Position numbers and translations under genes: made by a program
Part shown: piece by piece, positions 1 through 10,344 of the stretch
Position numbering within the stretch: position 1 is the stretch's first letter
How the letters are laid out: each line of letters opens with the position of its first letter
The notes under the pieces: model-generated
Told to the model about the DNA's origin: nothing
What the model saw: only the letters and a program-made list of their open reading frames with translations
The model's database searches: none
Source: Paulinella micropora
Taxonomy: Eukaryota > Cercozoa > Imbricatea > Euglyphida
Reading direction: 5' to 3'
Length of the DNA stretch: 50,701 nucleotides
Assembly (NCBI GenBank): GCA_009731375.1
Contig: BJOX01000060.1
Coordinates: forward strand, 1,017,529-1,068,229

Positions 1-2824
1 GACTCTGAGCTTCCCCCATCTTTTTGGACCGAAATGGAAAAGAATAGTACTTACATCAACAACCTACTACCTATCTCACAAGGCCCTTTCCGCGGTAAGT
101 CACCTTACGAGGTGATTCACAACAGAAAGCCTTACCTACATCACTTGCGGCCCATCGGATGTGCTGCTGTAATGAGAGTCAAGGCGAAGAGAGGGAAAGG
201 TGAGAGGGGAAGGAGGGTTGTATTCCTAGGATACGAGAGGGACACCGGTTACTATAGGGTTTATGACCCTGTAGCACGGGTGATCCATGGGAACGTAAGA
301 GACGTAGTTTTTGACGTTTGGAAGCTAGGCAAGAGAGAAGCTTCCAAAAGTTGAGAGAGCACCGGGGGGGTTGAGCCCATGTTCTCGGTGAGTTGGGATA
401 ATAACAAAACCCTCACCAAAACTACTGTCTCTCATACTCCTACTCGTACGTCGGAAAAAGCCACTCCTGATATGGGGGTGACCAACTCTATAGATCCCGC
501 TACAATGGAGGACCGACCCTCCCCCATTGAAGTGGTGATCCCTAAAGTTAACGCCCCGACTGGTACCGATTTATTACCGCACCACTCTTCTTCTCCTGCC
601 CAGGGAAATGAGCAGTCAGGCAGGAAAGCGGTGTGAGTGAGGACGAGGGGGAGAAATCTCCCCGACCTATCACTTACAGTCCCAACTACGCTTTTATGCC
701 GGATCTCATTCCCCCCCAATCCTGTCACTAGACAAGAGATAGGGATCGGGATGAGGAGAAGGAGAAGCACAGGAGCGGCAAAGATGTTATGAAGAGGGGG
801 AGAAAGCCTAAGGAGAGGGTTGTGCTGTCGGAGAAACACGACAAGATTCCCGCGCGTATGTGGGGAGAGGTTGGGCTAAACAAACTTACGGAGAGCAGTG
901 GGAAACAGCTATCCGTAAGGATGTTACGCTCGGGCCCTCCGCCCCCGTTGTGCGAAAGTCAAGGCGTTTTCCCGCCCACCATGTTGCTTTTGACGATGGG
1001 GTAACCGATAAAATCATAGACTCAGAAATCATTAAGTACGAGTACGCTGAGGAGGGGCGAACGGTACCTAATAATTCTAAGTCCGAATCGGCGGATCCTA
1101 ACACTGTTTCAGAGTTTGAATTCGTCGAGGGGAGAGAGAACGGATTACCACCGAAAAAAGCCAACATGGGAAGGAGTGGAGATCACATGAGCAAGGCCTT
1201 ATCTCAGTTGAGAACATCATACCTGGGGGTAGAACTAGAGGGAGTCATATCTCTTTATGCGCGCGAGAGCAAAGGATAGATTATTGTCTAGTTAGCGAAC
1301 AGACCCCCGAGTTTCCTGTTTCTCAGAAGCCTAAAGATAGGAGGCAGGCTAGGGAGAAGGAGGTGAAGCAGCAAGAGGAGCTGAAAGCCTTTGAATGGTG
1401 CAAAGAAAGTGAGGCACGGAGGTTTGGGTCACCGATCATTCCTCTTAAGTGGATAGACTCGGTGAAACAACAGGGAACCTCCGAGGAATTCCACAAAGCA
1501 AGGATCACCTTAAGGGGTGACTTGCTCAAAGCCGGGTTGCAATATGACCCCCAAAAGACATACTCACCTACCGCCCACCTTAGGACCATCCTTCTTATTA
1601 TTGCCTACGCAGCCTGTTTTGGGATTGACCTTTGGCTCATAGATTTCACCACCGCATACTTGCACGCCAAGATGCCTTATGACATCTACGTTAAGCCCCC
1701 TCCCGGTTTTGAAAGGCCAGGGTTTATTTGGCTCCTGAAGAAAGCACTGTACGGACACCCTGAGTCCGGACGGTTGTGGTACGACCTCTTATCGCATGAG
1801 TTGATAAACAAGCAACGGTTTGTGACCTTCAATTTAGACCGTGCTTCCTTTGTCAAACTTCAGGGTAGTCTCAAGTCCAGCCAACTCTTATCTTTTCATG
1901 TGGACGATGGGATACACGCAGCGTCCCAGCGCGCACATGAGGGATTAGTGGCGAGCCTAGAGAAGCATAGGTTTAGATGCAAGAACCTCGGGAAAGCAAC
2001 CGAGTTTAAGAACATCCAGACCATCCAGACCGATAAAGGGATCTTGTTGCATCAGCGAAAGTACGAACTCCTCATTTTGAGGGAACTTGGATACTTGGAG
2101 GAGATACCTGCTAAGACCCCTTTTACTTCTGAAAACCCTGCCCCTCTAAAAAAAGGGCACCGGCTCCTTGCATATGACTTGAGATGCCTCATAGGCATGC
2201 TTATCTTTCTGGCCGTTCACACCCGTCCCCTGCTAATCTGTTGAGTATAGCTGCGAAATCACAAGTCCCTAATCCCGATGTTTCGTATGCTATGCTACAC
2301 CGGATGTTCCTTTGGATCCTTGTGCCACGCGCTCTTTTCTTTCGTAGAGGGAACCACCGGCTTTTGCAATACCTCAACCGCCTTTTCCAACTTCCTAAGT
2401 CTACAAAGTCATGGGGACCATCTAGGGAGTCATCCGCGGCTATGAAGGCTATTGGTAAAATCCCCACAGAAAAGTATGGTGTCAATCTATTGGGCGGGTC
2501 GCAAACTGGACGAGTTCACCGTCCCGGTAATCGCCAACATTGACAAGATCGTAGCGGGCAACCAATTGGACGGATTTGTTGACTCAGACTTCGGGGGAGA
2601 AAATCTCCCGTAAGTCTCGATCGGGGTTTATCTTTCTTTTCAACGGGGCTCCCATAGCCTGGTTTTCGAAATTGCAGCCTGTCATCGCCCAATCCACGCT
2701 TGAGGCAGAAACCGTATCGGCTAACGAGGCCGTAAGGGAGTTATTGGCTTTGAGGCAAACCTTACGTGATATGGGGATATGCTTTGAAGGACCTACCTAC
2801 TTGAAGACAACGAGGGAGCTTTAA
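1..2824 (+). pseudogene. Decayed Ty1/copia pol (end of integrase, RT, RNase H), open at left edge
   Basis: This is the 3' half of a copia-type polyprotein gene broken by frameshifts. Frame 1 is open from base 1 to 354 and reads like the C-terminal integrase region of copia elements (LPPSFWTE, then SPYEVIHNRKP, VVFLGYERDTGYYRVYDP, DVVFDVW). From 1363 to 2244 an RVT_2-type reverse transcriptase is readable: IPLKWIDSVK, KARITLRGDLLKAG, DFTTAYLHA, IYVKPPPGF, and the active site as F-H-V-D-D-G where Y-V-D-D is usual. The RNase H segment (about 2245-2824) is split over frames: DSDF near 2583 is in one frame, while SRSGFIFLF and QSTLEAETVSANEAVRELLALR are in another. The spacer 355-1362 has only short ORFs. 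Family assignment is secure. The element is dead as written unless the frameshifts are sequencing errors. Most of integrase and all of gag lie outside the window. Confidence 0.9.
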
Positions 2825-3188
2825 CGTTGTCCGAGAGATGATGGTATGTTTTATGTGTCTGGTTTACATAATGTTATCATCCGTTACCTAAGGATATGTG
2901 TTAAGCGATAAAGGGTGGGTAGGACACTAATCTTCTTCTCCTCAGGTAGGCCCAATCAAATTGCGGGGTCGCTGCCTTGTATGTAGTCTAACCGATACAT
3001 ACTTGCCGCGGTCTGAGCGGGTAGCCAAGCCTGATTGCATTTCTTGGAGAGTGTGAGGGTAACAGTGGGACGGTTACGTTATGTTTTGAGTTTGTGTTTT
3101 CATAACATTGTTTCACAAATAGTAATAGTGGTCGTAACATATATTAGTACCTGCAGTAACTTTCATAATTTACTTTGTTCCAAGGGAG
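2825..3188 (+). other. 3' untranslated region of the copia element with polypurine tract
   Basis: No credible ORF is present. The stretch lies between the RNase H stop and the presumed 3' LTR. It ends in a purine-rich AAGGGAG (3182-3188) directly before TGTTGGAAC, the usual arrangement of polypurine tract and LTR start in copia elements. Confidence 0.55.
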
Positions 3189-3365
3189 TGTTGGAACTAA
3201 TAATTAATATTAATAATAGTTAGTTACCCGGCCGGTCGTATCGGAGTAACGGTGTCGTTAGAGCCATTATTTAGATCCGGCCAGTCATGTTACTTTGCGC
3301 TCTGCGCTTCGCGCCTTTTCTGTTTTCTATTAAAGTTCTGTTACTGCAAACTGCGTTTGGTGAGT
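3189..3365 (+). mobile_element. Probable copia 3' LTR, partial
   Basis: It begins TGTTGGAACTAATAATTAAT right after the purine tract, a typical copia LTR start. At about 3366 the sequence changes abruptly to LINE-derived sequence. The right boundary is therefore set by the junction, not by a seen CA end, and the second LTR is outside the window. Confidence 0.5.
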
Positions 3366-3743
3366 GAGGGGGACACAACGCTGTAGCCCCTAACAACGCA
3401 GCAAGCCTAAAGTTACTGCGGAAGCGCGACTTCCCCTGAACAAGATTACAAAACAATCGTGATTGATCCACAGGCGACATATCATCCCAACCCTGCCGCA
3501 CAGAGCCCTCCCGCTCCCGCCCAAGCAACACATCCTCCACCACAACCTCACCGCCTACGACCTCACCACCCTCCTCACTCCCTCCATCCCCCTCAGCACC
3601 CCCCACAGCCATGCCACCGAGCCTCTGCATACTCAGCAACAGCTGCTTACGTCTCGCCTCATGCATGGGGCAATCCCATAAGAAGTGCGCANNNNNNNNN
3701 NGCAATCCAATAAGAAGTGCGCAAGGGACTCATTGACATCATC
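3366..3743 (-). pseudogene. Internal fragment of the neighbouring LINE ORF
   Basis: This stretch repeats 4493-4845 at about 98% identity with a handful of substitutions. It encodes on the minus strand the same C-terminal part of the LINE protein (AHFLWDCPMHE, then GGMAVGGAEGDGG, then SRFRSNFRLAALLG). It lacks both LINE ends: the side that should continue to the LINE 3' end is fused to copia LTR sequence, and the other side leaves the LINE at about 3743. It also holds a 10-N gap whose flanks repeat each other. It is either a rearranged LINE copy or an assembly chimera. Confidence 0.8.
3692..3701. other. Assembly gap (10 N) with overlapping flanks
   Basis: The about 20 bases before the gap (caatcccataagaagtgcgc) recur with one base missing or changed right after it. 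The gap probably separates two unmerged overlapping contig ends and hides no sequence. Confidence 0.8.
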
Positions 3744-3792
3744 ATGAAGTTCCAGATCAATATATTTAATACAATTAATATATTATTCTAAC

Positions 3793-3842
<50 letters not shown>

Positions 3843-4020
3843 TAATAATGTATCTCCTGCCAATTGCTGAGCCAAAAGGCCATGTGCATCCAGTCCTCCA
3901 TTCCATAAGGAAAGTCTCCACACCAATCGGTGGAATAAAGGAAGTGACGGCATAGAACATTACTCTAGGAGCTTTATACCAATCAGCCCATGGAAAGGGA
4001 CCGATGGCCTATGTACTCCC

Positions 4021-4061
<41 letters not shown>
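3744..4061. repeat. (AAT)n microsatellites flanking a ~170-bp unknown segment
   Basis: AT-rich sequence leads into (AAT)n at about 3791-3849, a unique segment at about 3850-4018, then (AAT)n at about 4020-4061. The second tract abuts the 3' end of the LINE and reads as its (ATT)n tail on the minus strand. The middle segment, read on the minus strand, also ends in an (ATT)n tail, so it may be another (ATT)n-tailed retroposon. No gene is recognised. Confidence 0.6.
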
Positions 4062-7000
4062 GGCTTCCTCAGACTATAGCATTAGATCCAGATCCTGGAC
4101 ATCTGCCTCCATTGGGTCACCGGGGTCAGCCGATCCCAACGCATTGTCAGAACACCAAACAGAGATAGCAGCAACAGCAACAGCAGGGGCAGATGGGGGC
4201 TGTGAAGTGCATGAAGAGCTAGATGCGAGGGTGTTAGCTGAAGAGAAGAACTCGGAGACACTACGCTGCGCTCCCGAACCCCTCTCTCTAGCCAGGACGT
4301 CCACACTGCGCGGACGGCCGCGCCGCGCAACATCAACGTCACTTGGGGGAGAGGGTGGGACAGAAGCTGATGGAACCTCAGTGAGGTCAATCACCTCCTC
4401 GCCCCCATCCTCCACCCCAAGCTCCTCCCTTTTACCCTCCCTAGCAGACCAACACTCAGACACATATGATCCAAACAACACATCCAACTTTGGAGGGGGA
4501 CGCAACGCTGTAACCCCTAACAACGCAGCAAGCCTAAAGTTACTGCGGAAGCGCGACTTCCCCTGAAAAAGCTTACAAAACAATCGTGATTGATCCACAG
4601 GCGACATATCATCCCAACCCTGCCGCACAGAGCCCTCCCGCTCCCGCCCAAGCAACACATCCTCCACCACAACCTCACCGCCTACGACCTCACCACCCTC
4701 CTCACTCCCTCCATCCCCCTCAGCACCCCCCACAGCCATGCCACCGAGCCTCTGCATACTCAGCAACAGCTGCTTACGTCTCCCCTCATGCATGGGGCAA
4801 TCCCATAAGAAGTGCGCAAGGGACTCATTGACATCATCATGACAACAGAAGCAGCGAGGGGACATGCCACTGACCAACTTGCTGCGGTACAACCGAAGGC
4901 GGTTGTTGCAGCTGAGCAACCTTCTCCGAAGCAGATTATAATGCGCATCATCAAGGGCTACCCATCTTGGGAACTCCTTAGTTCCAAAGACTTGTCTTAG
5001 GATGACTCGCAGGCCATCAGTAAGATCGCTGCCTGCCTCTCGCTTGTCCCACATCAGTTGCTGCACCATCTTGACGTCCTGCTGAAGGGCCCACTTGTCC
5101 ACAGTCGAACACCAACCCTCGAGGTCCTTCTCTGAGCTATTTAGGAGCTCCTGAAGCCCTTGTTGTAGATCCATTGAGTCCCTGATAGCGCCTTCGGCCT
5201 CCGCAGTCCAGTCGGATTTGACTTGAGATGCGATGACAGGAAATCGCTTCTCCGGTAGAACACGCAGCCGTCCATAGAACTTCAGTTGCGCCGCCCGCCG
5301 CAAACGCTCCGCACTCAAAGAGCGCGCCAGAAAGAGTGTAATCCACTTGCTTGTCTTAGGGCTGATGCCGAGAATCATCCTCATGGGGCGCAGCATTGCT
5401 GCCTCCAGCTTGGTGAGCTGCGATACGGGGGCACGCCAGACATCGAAGGCGTACTTCAGCTTGGCCCCCACAAGTTGATTCCAGCACATGAGACGATACC
5501 TAGCTTGTATCTCACCTGCACACCACAAAGAGTACCAACCTGCGGTGGCGACTTCAGTGACACGCGTAGCCCGCAGGGCCTGCTCCTTCCACTTCAGGTC
5601 GTCGGTGATAACCACTCCCAGGTACTTGTACTGACTGGTGACACAAAGCTTCTGGCCGCGAAACCACACCACGGGCTCACCTCGCTCCCTGATACTTGGT
5701 CGTTTCGCCTTGCTCGACGTGTAAATGGGCATGATTTCCGTCTTGCCGGGCTTCAAGTTGACTTCCAGCCGGTAATCTTCCGCGAACTTGGCCACAACAT
5801 TGACCATCTTCTGGAGCTCGGTGCGACTGTGAGCGATGAGGGCCACGTCGTCCGCGTATAGAAGTGCCTTGATGTCGTTCAGCCGCTTCACATCCGTGAT
5901 CTTGAGGGCACTCGCCAGCCGATCACACAGCTCATCCATAAAGACGTTGAAGAGTGTGGGAGAGAGAGGGGACCCCTGTTGGACGCCTACACCCTCCAGT
6001 ACTTCGGGGGTGAGTGCTCCATCAACTAGCACTTGCGACGAAGTCTGCTCGTAGCACCTGCGTAGCGTGCGCCAGAACTTGCCCCTTACACCCAGCTTCC
6101 AGAGCCTCTCAAATAGGCCATCTCTCCAAACAGACGGGAAAGCCTTGCGTAGATCGACGAACAGGACATACGACTCCCGCTTCTGCTGCTGACGCCCCTT
6201 CAACCTCTGCCAAAGGGTAAAGACCTGATCCGTAGTGCGACGCCCCGGGCGGAAGCCTCCCTGCTCTGGACGTAGCTTATCCGGGCCATCCACGAAGAGC
6301 GTTAGACGAGTAGCTAATAAGGACAGATACAGCTTACCAAGGCAACTAATAATCGAGATATCCCTCCAGTTGTCAGGATCCGTAGGATCCCCACCCTTGG
6401 GGATATTGACGATGATTCCCTTGCCCCAAGCTTTTGGAGTCCTCTCGGCTTCTCGAATCCAGTTGAAGTACTGCGTTAAGTAGCCATTGATGTAGGCGCC
6501 GCCATACTTGAGCATCTCGTTCTTCACTTTGTCCTCGCCACAAGCTTTGTGGTTATTCAGGGCACGTTGCCTTGCAAGGACCTCCTCTTGCGTGAACGGC
6601 TTGTCCAGCTCTTCGCAAGTGTCTTCACCTACTTCGTGCTCCTTCATAGCCCGGGCCACCTCATCTCTGAAGCGATCGTTCCAGTGGAACTGCCGCTTAG
6701 CTTCGGCTTCCTCCCACTCCAGCGAGCCTGCTTCTGCACAGCACTCCACCACAACAGCCGCACTTGCCGGATTTTCCCGTGGCTTCACCGAATTTTTCCG
6801 AAATTCCTCCCACCGAGCGACCTTTTCCGGCAGCGTACACGCCAGTGAGCCATCCTCCCTTTGCACCGGCGCGGAGACCTTCGTTCTGCGTGCCCCGCCA
6901 AGCCGCTTCGCGAGTAGCCAAAAGCGCTTTGAGGATTGCTCGCGTTGACATTTGACCGCTTCTTCCTGCACTTGCTTGAAGGAGGCGGACTTCTTGGCCC

Positions 7001-9420
7001 GAGTTGCCTTCCGAATTTGCTTGCGGAGCCGTAGCCAATTCAGACGGGCTTCCGCATTCGATTCATCCCTCCTGTATGCTGCGTAGGCCTCCCGGCGCTG
7101 CTGAATGAGCTCCTTTAGCTCCCCGTCGAACCAATTGTTGGTGAAACGGGGTCGTATACATCTGGAGCCAAGGACCCGGTGCGCCGCCATTCGGAAGGAC
7201 TGCGCCACTCGCTCGGTGACGTCATCTACCACCCGTTGGCTGTCGGCACCACCCGATACGTCAAGCTCAGGCAGCTGATGCACTCCAAGCTTCTGTAGGC
7301 AATGCTGGAATACGTCATCGAACTTTTCGCGTAGATAATCCAGCACTTGCTTCGCAGCGTGATCATTACCCGAGACACCAGCACCAATAAGCTTATCAAC
7401 ACGAAAGCACCTGTAAGGTTTCGCAGCCCGCTTTGGTCGGCGCTGGCCGCTCCACGTCAGTTCGGCCAATACTGCCTTGTGGTCCGTATCAAGATCATCT
7501 TCGCATACTCCGAACTTTGCTCCAGATGCCAAGCCAGGCGACGCGCAGATGTAATCGAGGAGGTGCTTGCCTGTGCCCATGCCGCGCTGCTCACGCCGGG
7601 ACCACCAGTAGGACCCTTCCACTGGGCACGAGAAGCCGCTCAGATTTCGCAGGCCCGTAGCGACGAGGACAGCCGCGAGTCTCTTGCCGTTCTCCGAACG
7701 TACCGGTGCTCCCTTATCATCGACCTCCCCGTGCTGACCGACGATGCCCTCCTCTTTTCGGCTGCATGCCGGCCCGAGCTTCGCGTTGGCATCCGCCACC
7801 GTGACCACAAGACCTTTGGCTCCAAAAAAAGCTATAGCTGCCTGCCAGGCCGCATACGCCTCTGACGACTCTTCTTCCTGCGTTTCCTGGGGAAAGTAGC
7901 CGTTGCCCACATAGATATCCTGAGCGCCGGTAACACCCGAGGCGATACGCAGCCACACTTGCTGCCGGTGGTCGACGGGGGCTGACACCAGGTTGCAATA
8001 CGGACCAAGGAAGTTAGCCACCGCGAATAGAACCCCACCCTTGCAGCGATTTTTCTCGCTGACCTCCGCAGGTTTTCCAAAAATCCGGAATCCATCCAGG
8101 CTGCATTTGGAAGGTTGCTTCTTGCCTATGAGGTGCTCCTGAGCCCCGATGACTAGCCAGCCCTCGTGCTTGTAGAATGATGCCCATTCCGCCGTGCCTA
8201 CGTTGTCGTATCCCGTTTTACCCTGCCAGTTGTGACTCGCGACGAGTAGCTTGAAGCCGGTATCGAACTGCTTGGAGCGGTGCTTCTTGGCTCGTTTCCG
8301 GACCCGACGGCCGCGCTTGGCTTCCGCCCTCGTGCTGCCCCCCTCTGCAGGTGCTTGCGCAGGTTGGTCCCCCACTGCACTGGCCGCCGAATGCAGGGGC
8401 ACCACATGCACATCAGCACACTCAGACACACACTTAGGTGCATCGGCAGCCAATTCCGAAGACACCACCTGCACATCATCGACACATTCTTCATGCAGAG
8501 GCAAGACGCGATATCCCGTCGCAGCTTCCTCCTTCCGGACCGCCGCTTCCCCACGCAGATGGATGCGAATAAGCCTTCGGACACGTTCCCTGTCCCTGAA
8601 CCTGCGCCCAAGGGCCACATTGACCCCTCTGCCGAAGAATTTGAGATGTTTGAGTTGCTGCAACGCCGTCTGCCTGCTGTCATCGTCCTCGTAGACCAGC
8701 TCCAGGTGACGAGACATTCGCTGGCCTTGCCACTCCATTACCGGGACCACCAGACCAAGACCGCTCATTTTGGAGGCGATCTCCTGTAGATTGGCGCGTT
8801 CTGAGAGCCCCCAGACAATCAGATTACGCCCGTCCTTGTCGTACCGATCTACCCGCCGGTACCGTCGAGGCGGCGGTGCCATCTGCCATATAGCGCCGCT
8901 CGCCTTATGTTGAAGCGCCGACCCGTGTGCCAGGTTTGGGGAGGAAGGATGAGGCGCAGCTAAGATAGCCTCTCCACGTGGTTCAGGAATTCCGTCATAT
9001 ACGCGAGCCCTCATCCTCCCATCCTGGGACATCGGGCCAGAGCCCGTCGAAGAGGCATTCCCACGGGGATTGTCCAGGTCTTCGGCGATTCTACCTTGTC
9101 CCATAAGGGCCACAGTGGTAGCTCCGTGCTTCGCGTATTTGTAATCCATTGAGAGTAGTAGACGGCCAATGTCGCTGGCCATCACCGCCGCGCCTCTTTA
9201 CGCCGAGGAAAGCGCCCGTCCATGCAAATAGCATCGGCGGTATCTGCAACACACACTACACGCATTTCCGCCGGTGTCACTGGACGCTGCCGCGTCGCTT
9301 CGTGCCCTTCGGCGCCCGCCAGCACCCCCAGCGTCGCCAGAACCTGCCTCACGCACTACACACACTCTCCATCGCATCGCCAACGCCTCTACTCTCATGC
9401 CTTATGGACTTTCAGCTGCT
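4062..9420 (-). mobile_element. Apparently full-length LINE (non-LTR retrotransposon) with (ATT)n tail
   Basis: One long ORF (4074-9185) is followed on the minus strand by only about a dozen bases of 3' UTR ending GAGGAAGCC and then (TATTAT)n. A microsatellite 3' tail is typical of target-primed reverse transcription in several LINE clades. GC-rich sequence upstream of the ORF to about 9400 is probably 5' UTR; its exact end and any target-site duplication cannot be fixed by eye. The single intact 1703-codon frame suggests a recent copy. The clade is not assigned. Confidence 0.8.
4074..9185 (-). CDS. LINE polyprotein: RNA-binding-like, APE endonuclease, reverse transcriptase, zinc knuckle
   Basis: The single 1703-residue protein should nick target DNA and copy its own RNA at the nick. 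The N-terminal ~200 residues include a possible RRM-like fold (NLIVWGLSE, later FFGRGVNVALG). An APE-type endonuclease spans about 310-580: SHNWQG (N319), GAQEH (E350), VADANAK, NGKRLAAVLVATGLRNLSGF, YWWSR, LLDYI and DTDHKAV (H569). The reverse transcriptase spans about 890-1170 with IPKGGDPTDPDNWR, GFRPGRRTTDQ, FVDLRKAFPSV, QGSPLSPTLFN and the catalytic Y1110-A-D-D. A CCHC-type knuckle starts at C1445 (CFCCHDD, then HFLWDC). No RNase H was recognised. All seen catalytic residues are intact except that GDFN-type D-x-N is written A-D-A-N. The first ATG of the open frame is used. The C-terminal ~200 residues are E/S/P-rich and unassigned. Confidence 0.92.
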   Translation of the reverse strand: MMASDIGRLLLSMDYKYAKHGATTVALMGQGRIAEDLDNPRGNASSTGSGPMSQDGRMRARVYDGIPEPRGEAILAAPHPSSPNLAHGSALQHKASGAIWQMAPPPRRYRRVDRYDKDGRNLIVWGLSERANLQEIASKMSGLGLVVPVMEWQGQRMSRHLELVYEDDDSRQTALQQLKHLKFFGRGVNVALGRRFRDRERVRRLIRIHLRGEAAVRKEEAATGYRVLPLHEECVDDVQVVSSELAADAPKCVSECADVHVVPLHSAASAVGDQPAQAPAEGGSTRAEAKRGRRVRKRAKKHRSKQFDTGFKLLVASHNWQGKTGYDNVGTAEWASFYKHEGWLVIGAQEHLIGKKQPSKCSLDGFRIFGKPAEVSEKNRCKGGVLFAVANFLGPYCNLVSAPVDHRQQVWLRIASGVTGAQDIYVGNGYFPQETQEEESSEAYAAWQAAIAFFGAKGLVVTVADANAKLGPACSRKEEGIVGQHGEVDDKGAPVRSENGKRLAAVLVATGLRNLSGFSCPVEGSYWWSRREQRGMGTGKHLLDYICASPGLASGAKFGVCEDDLDTDHKAVLAELTWSGQRRPKRAAKPYRCFRVDKLIGAGVSGNDHAAKQVLDYLREKFDDVFQHCLQKLGVHQLPELDVSGGADSQRVVDDVTERVAQSFRMAAHRVLGSRCIRPRFTNNWFDGELKELIQQRREAYAAYRRDESNAEARLNWLRLRKQIRKATRAKKSASFKQVQEEAVKCQREQSSKRFWLLAKRLGGARRTKVSAPVQREDGSLACTLPEKVARWEEFRKNSVKPRENPASAAVVVECCAEAGSLEWEEAEAKRQFHWNDRFRDEVARAMKEHEVGEDTCEELDKPFTQEEVLARQRALNNHKACGEDKVKNEMLKYGGAYINGYLTQYFNWIREAERTPKAWGKGIIVNIPKGGDPTDPDNWRDISIISCLGKLYLSLLATRLTLFVDGPDKLRPEQGGFRPGRRTTDQVFTLWQRLKGRQQQKRESYVLFVDLRKAFPSVWRDGLFERLWKLGVRGKFWRTLRRCYEQTSSQVLVDGALTPEVLEGVGVQQGSPLSPTLFNVFMDELCDRLASALKITDVKRLNDIKALLYADDVALIAHSRTELQKMVNVVAKFAEDYRLEVNLKPGKTEIMPIYTSSKAKRPSIRERGEPVVWFRGQKLCVTSQYKYLGVVITDDLKWKEQALRATRVTEVATAGWYSLWCAGEIQARYRLMCWNQLVGAKLKYAFDVWRAPVSQLTKLEAAMLRPMRMILGISPKTSKWITLFLARSLSAERLRRAAQLKFYGRLRVLPEKRFPVIASQVKSDWTAEAEGAIRDSMDLQQGLQELLNSSEKDLEGWCSTVDKWALQQDVKMVQQLMWDKREAGSDLTDGLRVILRQVFGTKEFPRWVALDDAHYNLLRRRLLSCNNRLRLYRSKLVSGMSPRCFCCHDDVNESLAHFLWDCPMHEGRRKQLLLSMQRLGGMAVGGAEGDGGSEEGGEVVGGEVVVEDVLLGREREGSVRQGWDDMSPVDQSRLFCKLFQGKSRFRSNFRLAALLGVTALRPPPKLDVLFGSYVSECWSAREGKREELGVEDGGEEVIDLTEVPSASVPPSPPSDVDVARRGRPRSVDVLARERGSGAQRSVSEFFSSANTLASSSSCTSQPPSAPAVAVAAISVWCSDNALGSADPGDPMEADVQDLDLML

Positions 9421-9699
9421 CCTAACAATACACATCATGAGGTACGGGTGTCCCCGAGTGGAGCCAGATCGGATGGCGTGCAGCTGAAACTCCTTCCCCC
9501 ACGTGGGTATAGAAGGCGCGAACCTAGCGGTACCTATAGGGTCTTACAGACAAGTATAGTAATCCCAGCCGAAGCTGCTCAGTAGAAATGCAACGGTGGA
9601 GGTTGTGAATGCATGGGGCAAGGCACGGCAACGCAGCAAGGCACTGGCAAGGCATTGGGACCGACTGAAGCCCCTCTCCAACGTGCGCGCCATCATGTA
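9421..9699. other. Intergenic stretch, no gene seen
   Basis: Short ORFs here have no recognisable domain and no splice context I could support. GC content falls from the LINE leader toward the foldback repeat. Confidence 0.4.
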
Positions 9700-9911
9700 T
9701 TCCAGTTAGGCAACCCCGAAGAAGCGAAGATAGGGAGGAGACAAAACCCAGATAGGATGAAGATAGGATTAACATGAAGCCGAAATGGAGCCGAGTTGGA
9801 ACAGGTCAACTCAGCCCCATCTCGGCTCAATGTGAATCCTATCTTTAACCCATCTTGGTACTGTTTCCTCCGAATGCTCACCTCAACAAGATCACCAAAC
9901 CGGAACTGGAA
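9700..9911. repeat. Foldback/MITE-like imperfect inverted repeat
   Basis: The two halves are imperfect reverse complements around an 8-nt loop at 9799-9806. The inner stem pairs 9762-9798 with 9807-9843. It continues through 9734-9761 with 9844-9871. The outer ends TTCCAGTTAGG (from 9700) and GGAACTGGAA (to 9911) also match. There is no coding capacity. The size near 210 bp and the long terminal inverted repeats resemble a MITE or foldback element; no target duplication was proved. Confidence 0.65.
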
Positions 9912-10149
9912 GCACCCAGGCATTTACTCGGCAGGAAATTCGGCGAAAATGGACTAACCAGGAAACCAGACCCAAACCAACAGCCAAGAAAAACGAGCCA
10001 ACCAACAATCCAACAGACAACCCCACAACCTGCCTGGCCGAACCCCTACCGAGTAANNNNNNNNNNACTACCGAGTAAATGCACAGTTGAGAGTTGCGCA
10101 TATCCCGGTGACCGCCCTCCCCAAGCGGTCACCTTCGTGGAGAGAGGCC
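9912..10149. other. Flank of Element 1, with 10-N gap at 10057-10066
   Basis: No gene was seen. The gap is flanked on both sides by CTACCGAGTAA, so it looks like an unmerged overlap of contig ends. The last four bases, GGCC at 10146-10149, are the left target-site duplication of Element 1. Confidence 0.6.
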
Positions 10150-10279
10150 TGTCGGCCGGCCCGTACATTACATAGTGGCATCAAGTGTTGTCCGGCTTGT
10201 CGTTACTTGACTCTTATGCTTGGTCTGCCCCTCTACAGTTGAGGTACGACTAAGTGTCAGAGTAGCTGTTCCGGTTACA
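10150..10279 (+). repeat. Element 1 5' LTR (130 bp)
   Basis: It has TG...CA ends and is repeated without any difference I can find at 30592-30721. Confidence 0.93.
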
Positions 10280-10281
10280 TC

Positions 10282-10294
10282 TGGAGCCACTAAC
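10282..10294 (+). promoter_or_regulatory. Element 1 primer-binding site
   Basis: TGGAGCCACTAAC starts two bases after the LTR. The leading TGG is what a tRNA 3' CCA would pair with; the implied tRNA end is GTTAGTGGCTCCA. I cannot say which tRNA that is. Element 2 has a similar site (TGGAGTCCAC) at the same two-base spacing. Confidence 0.7.
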
Positions 10295-10319
10295 AAAAAT
10301 TGAACGGGGTTTTGCTTTT

Positions 10320-10344
10320 GCTTTTCGTGAGGTTCACGAAAAGC
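10320..10344 (+). promoter_or_regulatory. Perfect 11-bp hairpin in Element 1 leader
   Basis: GCTTTTCGTGA and TCACGAAAAGC are exact reverse complements separated by three bases (GGT). It lies about 25 bases after the primer-binding site, where packaging or dimerisation structures sit in many LTR elements. The role is inferred only. A weaker GAGGT...ACCTC hairpin follows at about 10380-10395. Confidence 0.45.

Noticed and set aside
432-1279. Separate small genes between copia integrase and RT
   Set aside because: Short ORFs on both strands lie in the variable spacer of a frameshifted copia polyprotein and have no independent signals.
7347-7865. Plus-strand ORFs inside the LINE and inside the gypsy pol genes
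   Set aside because: They are frame shadows of long minus- or plus-strand polyproteins with recognisable domains.
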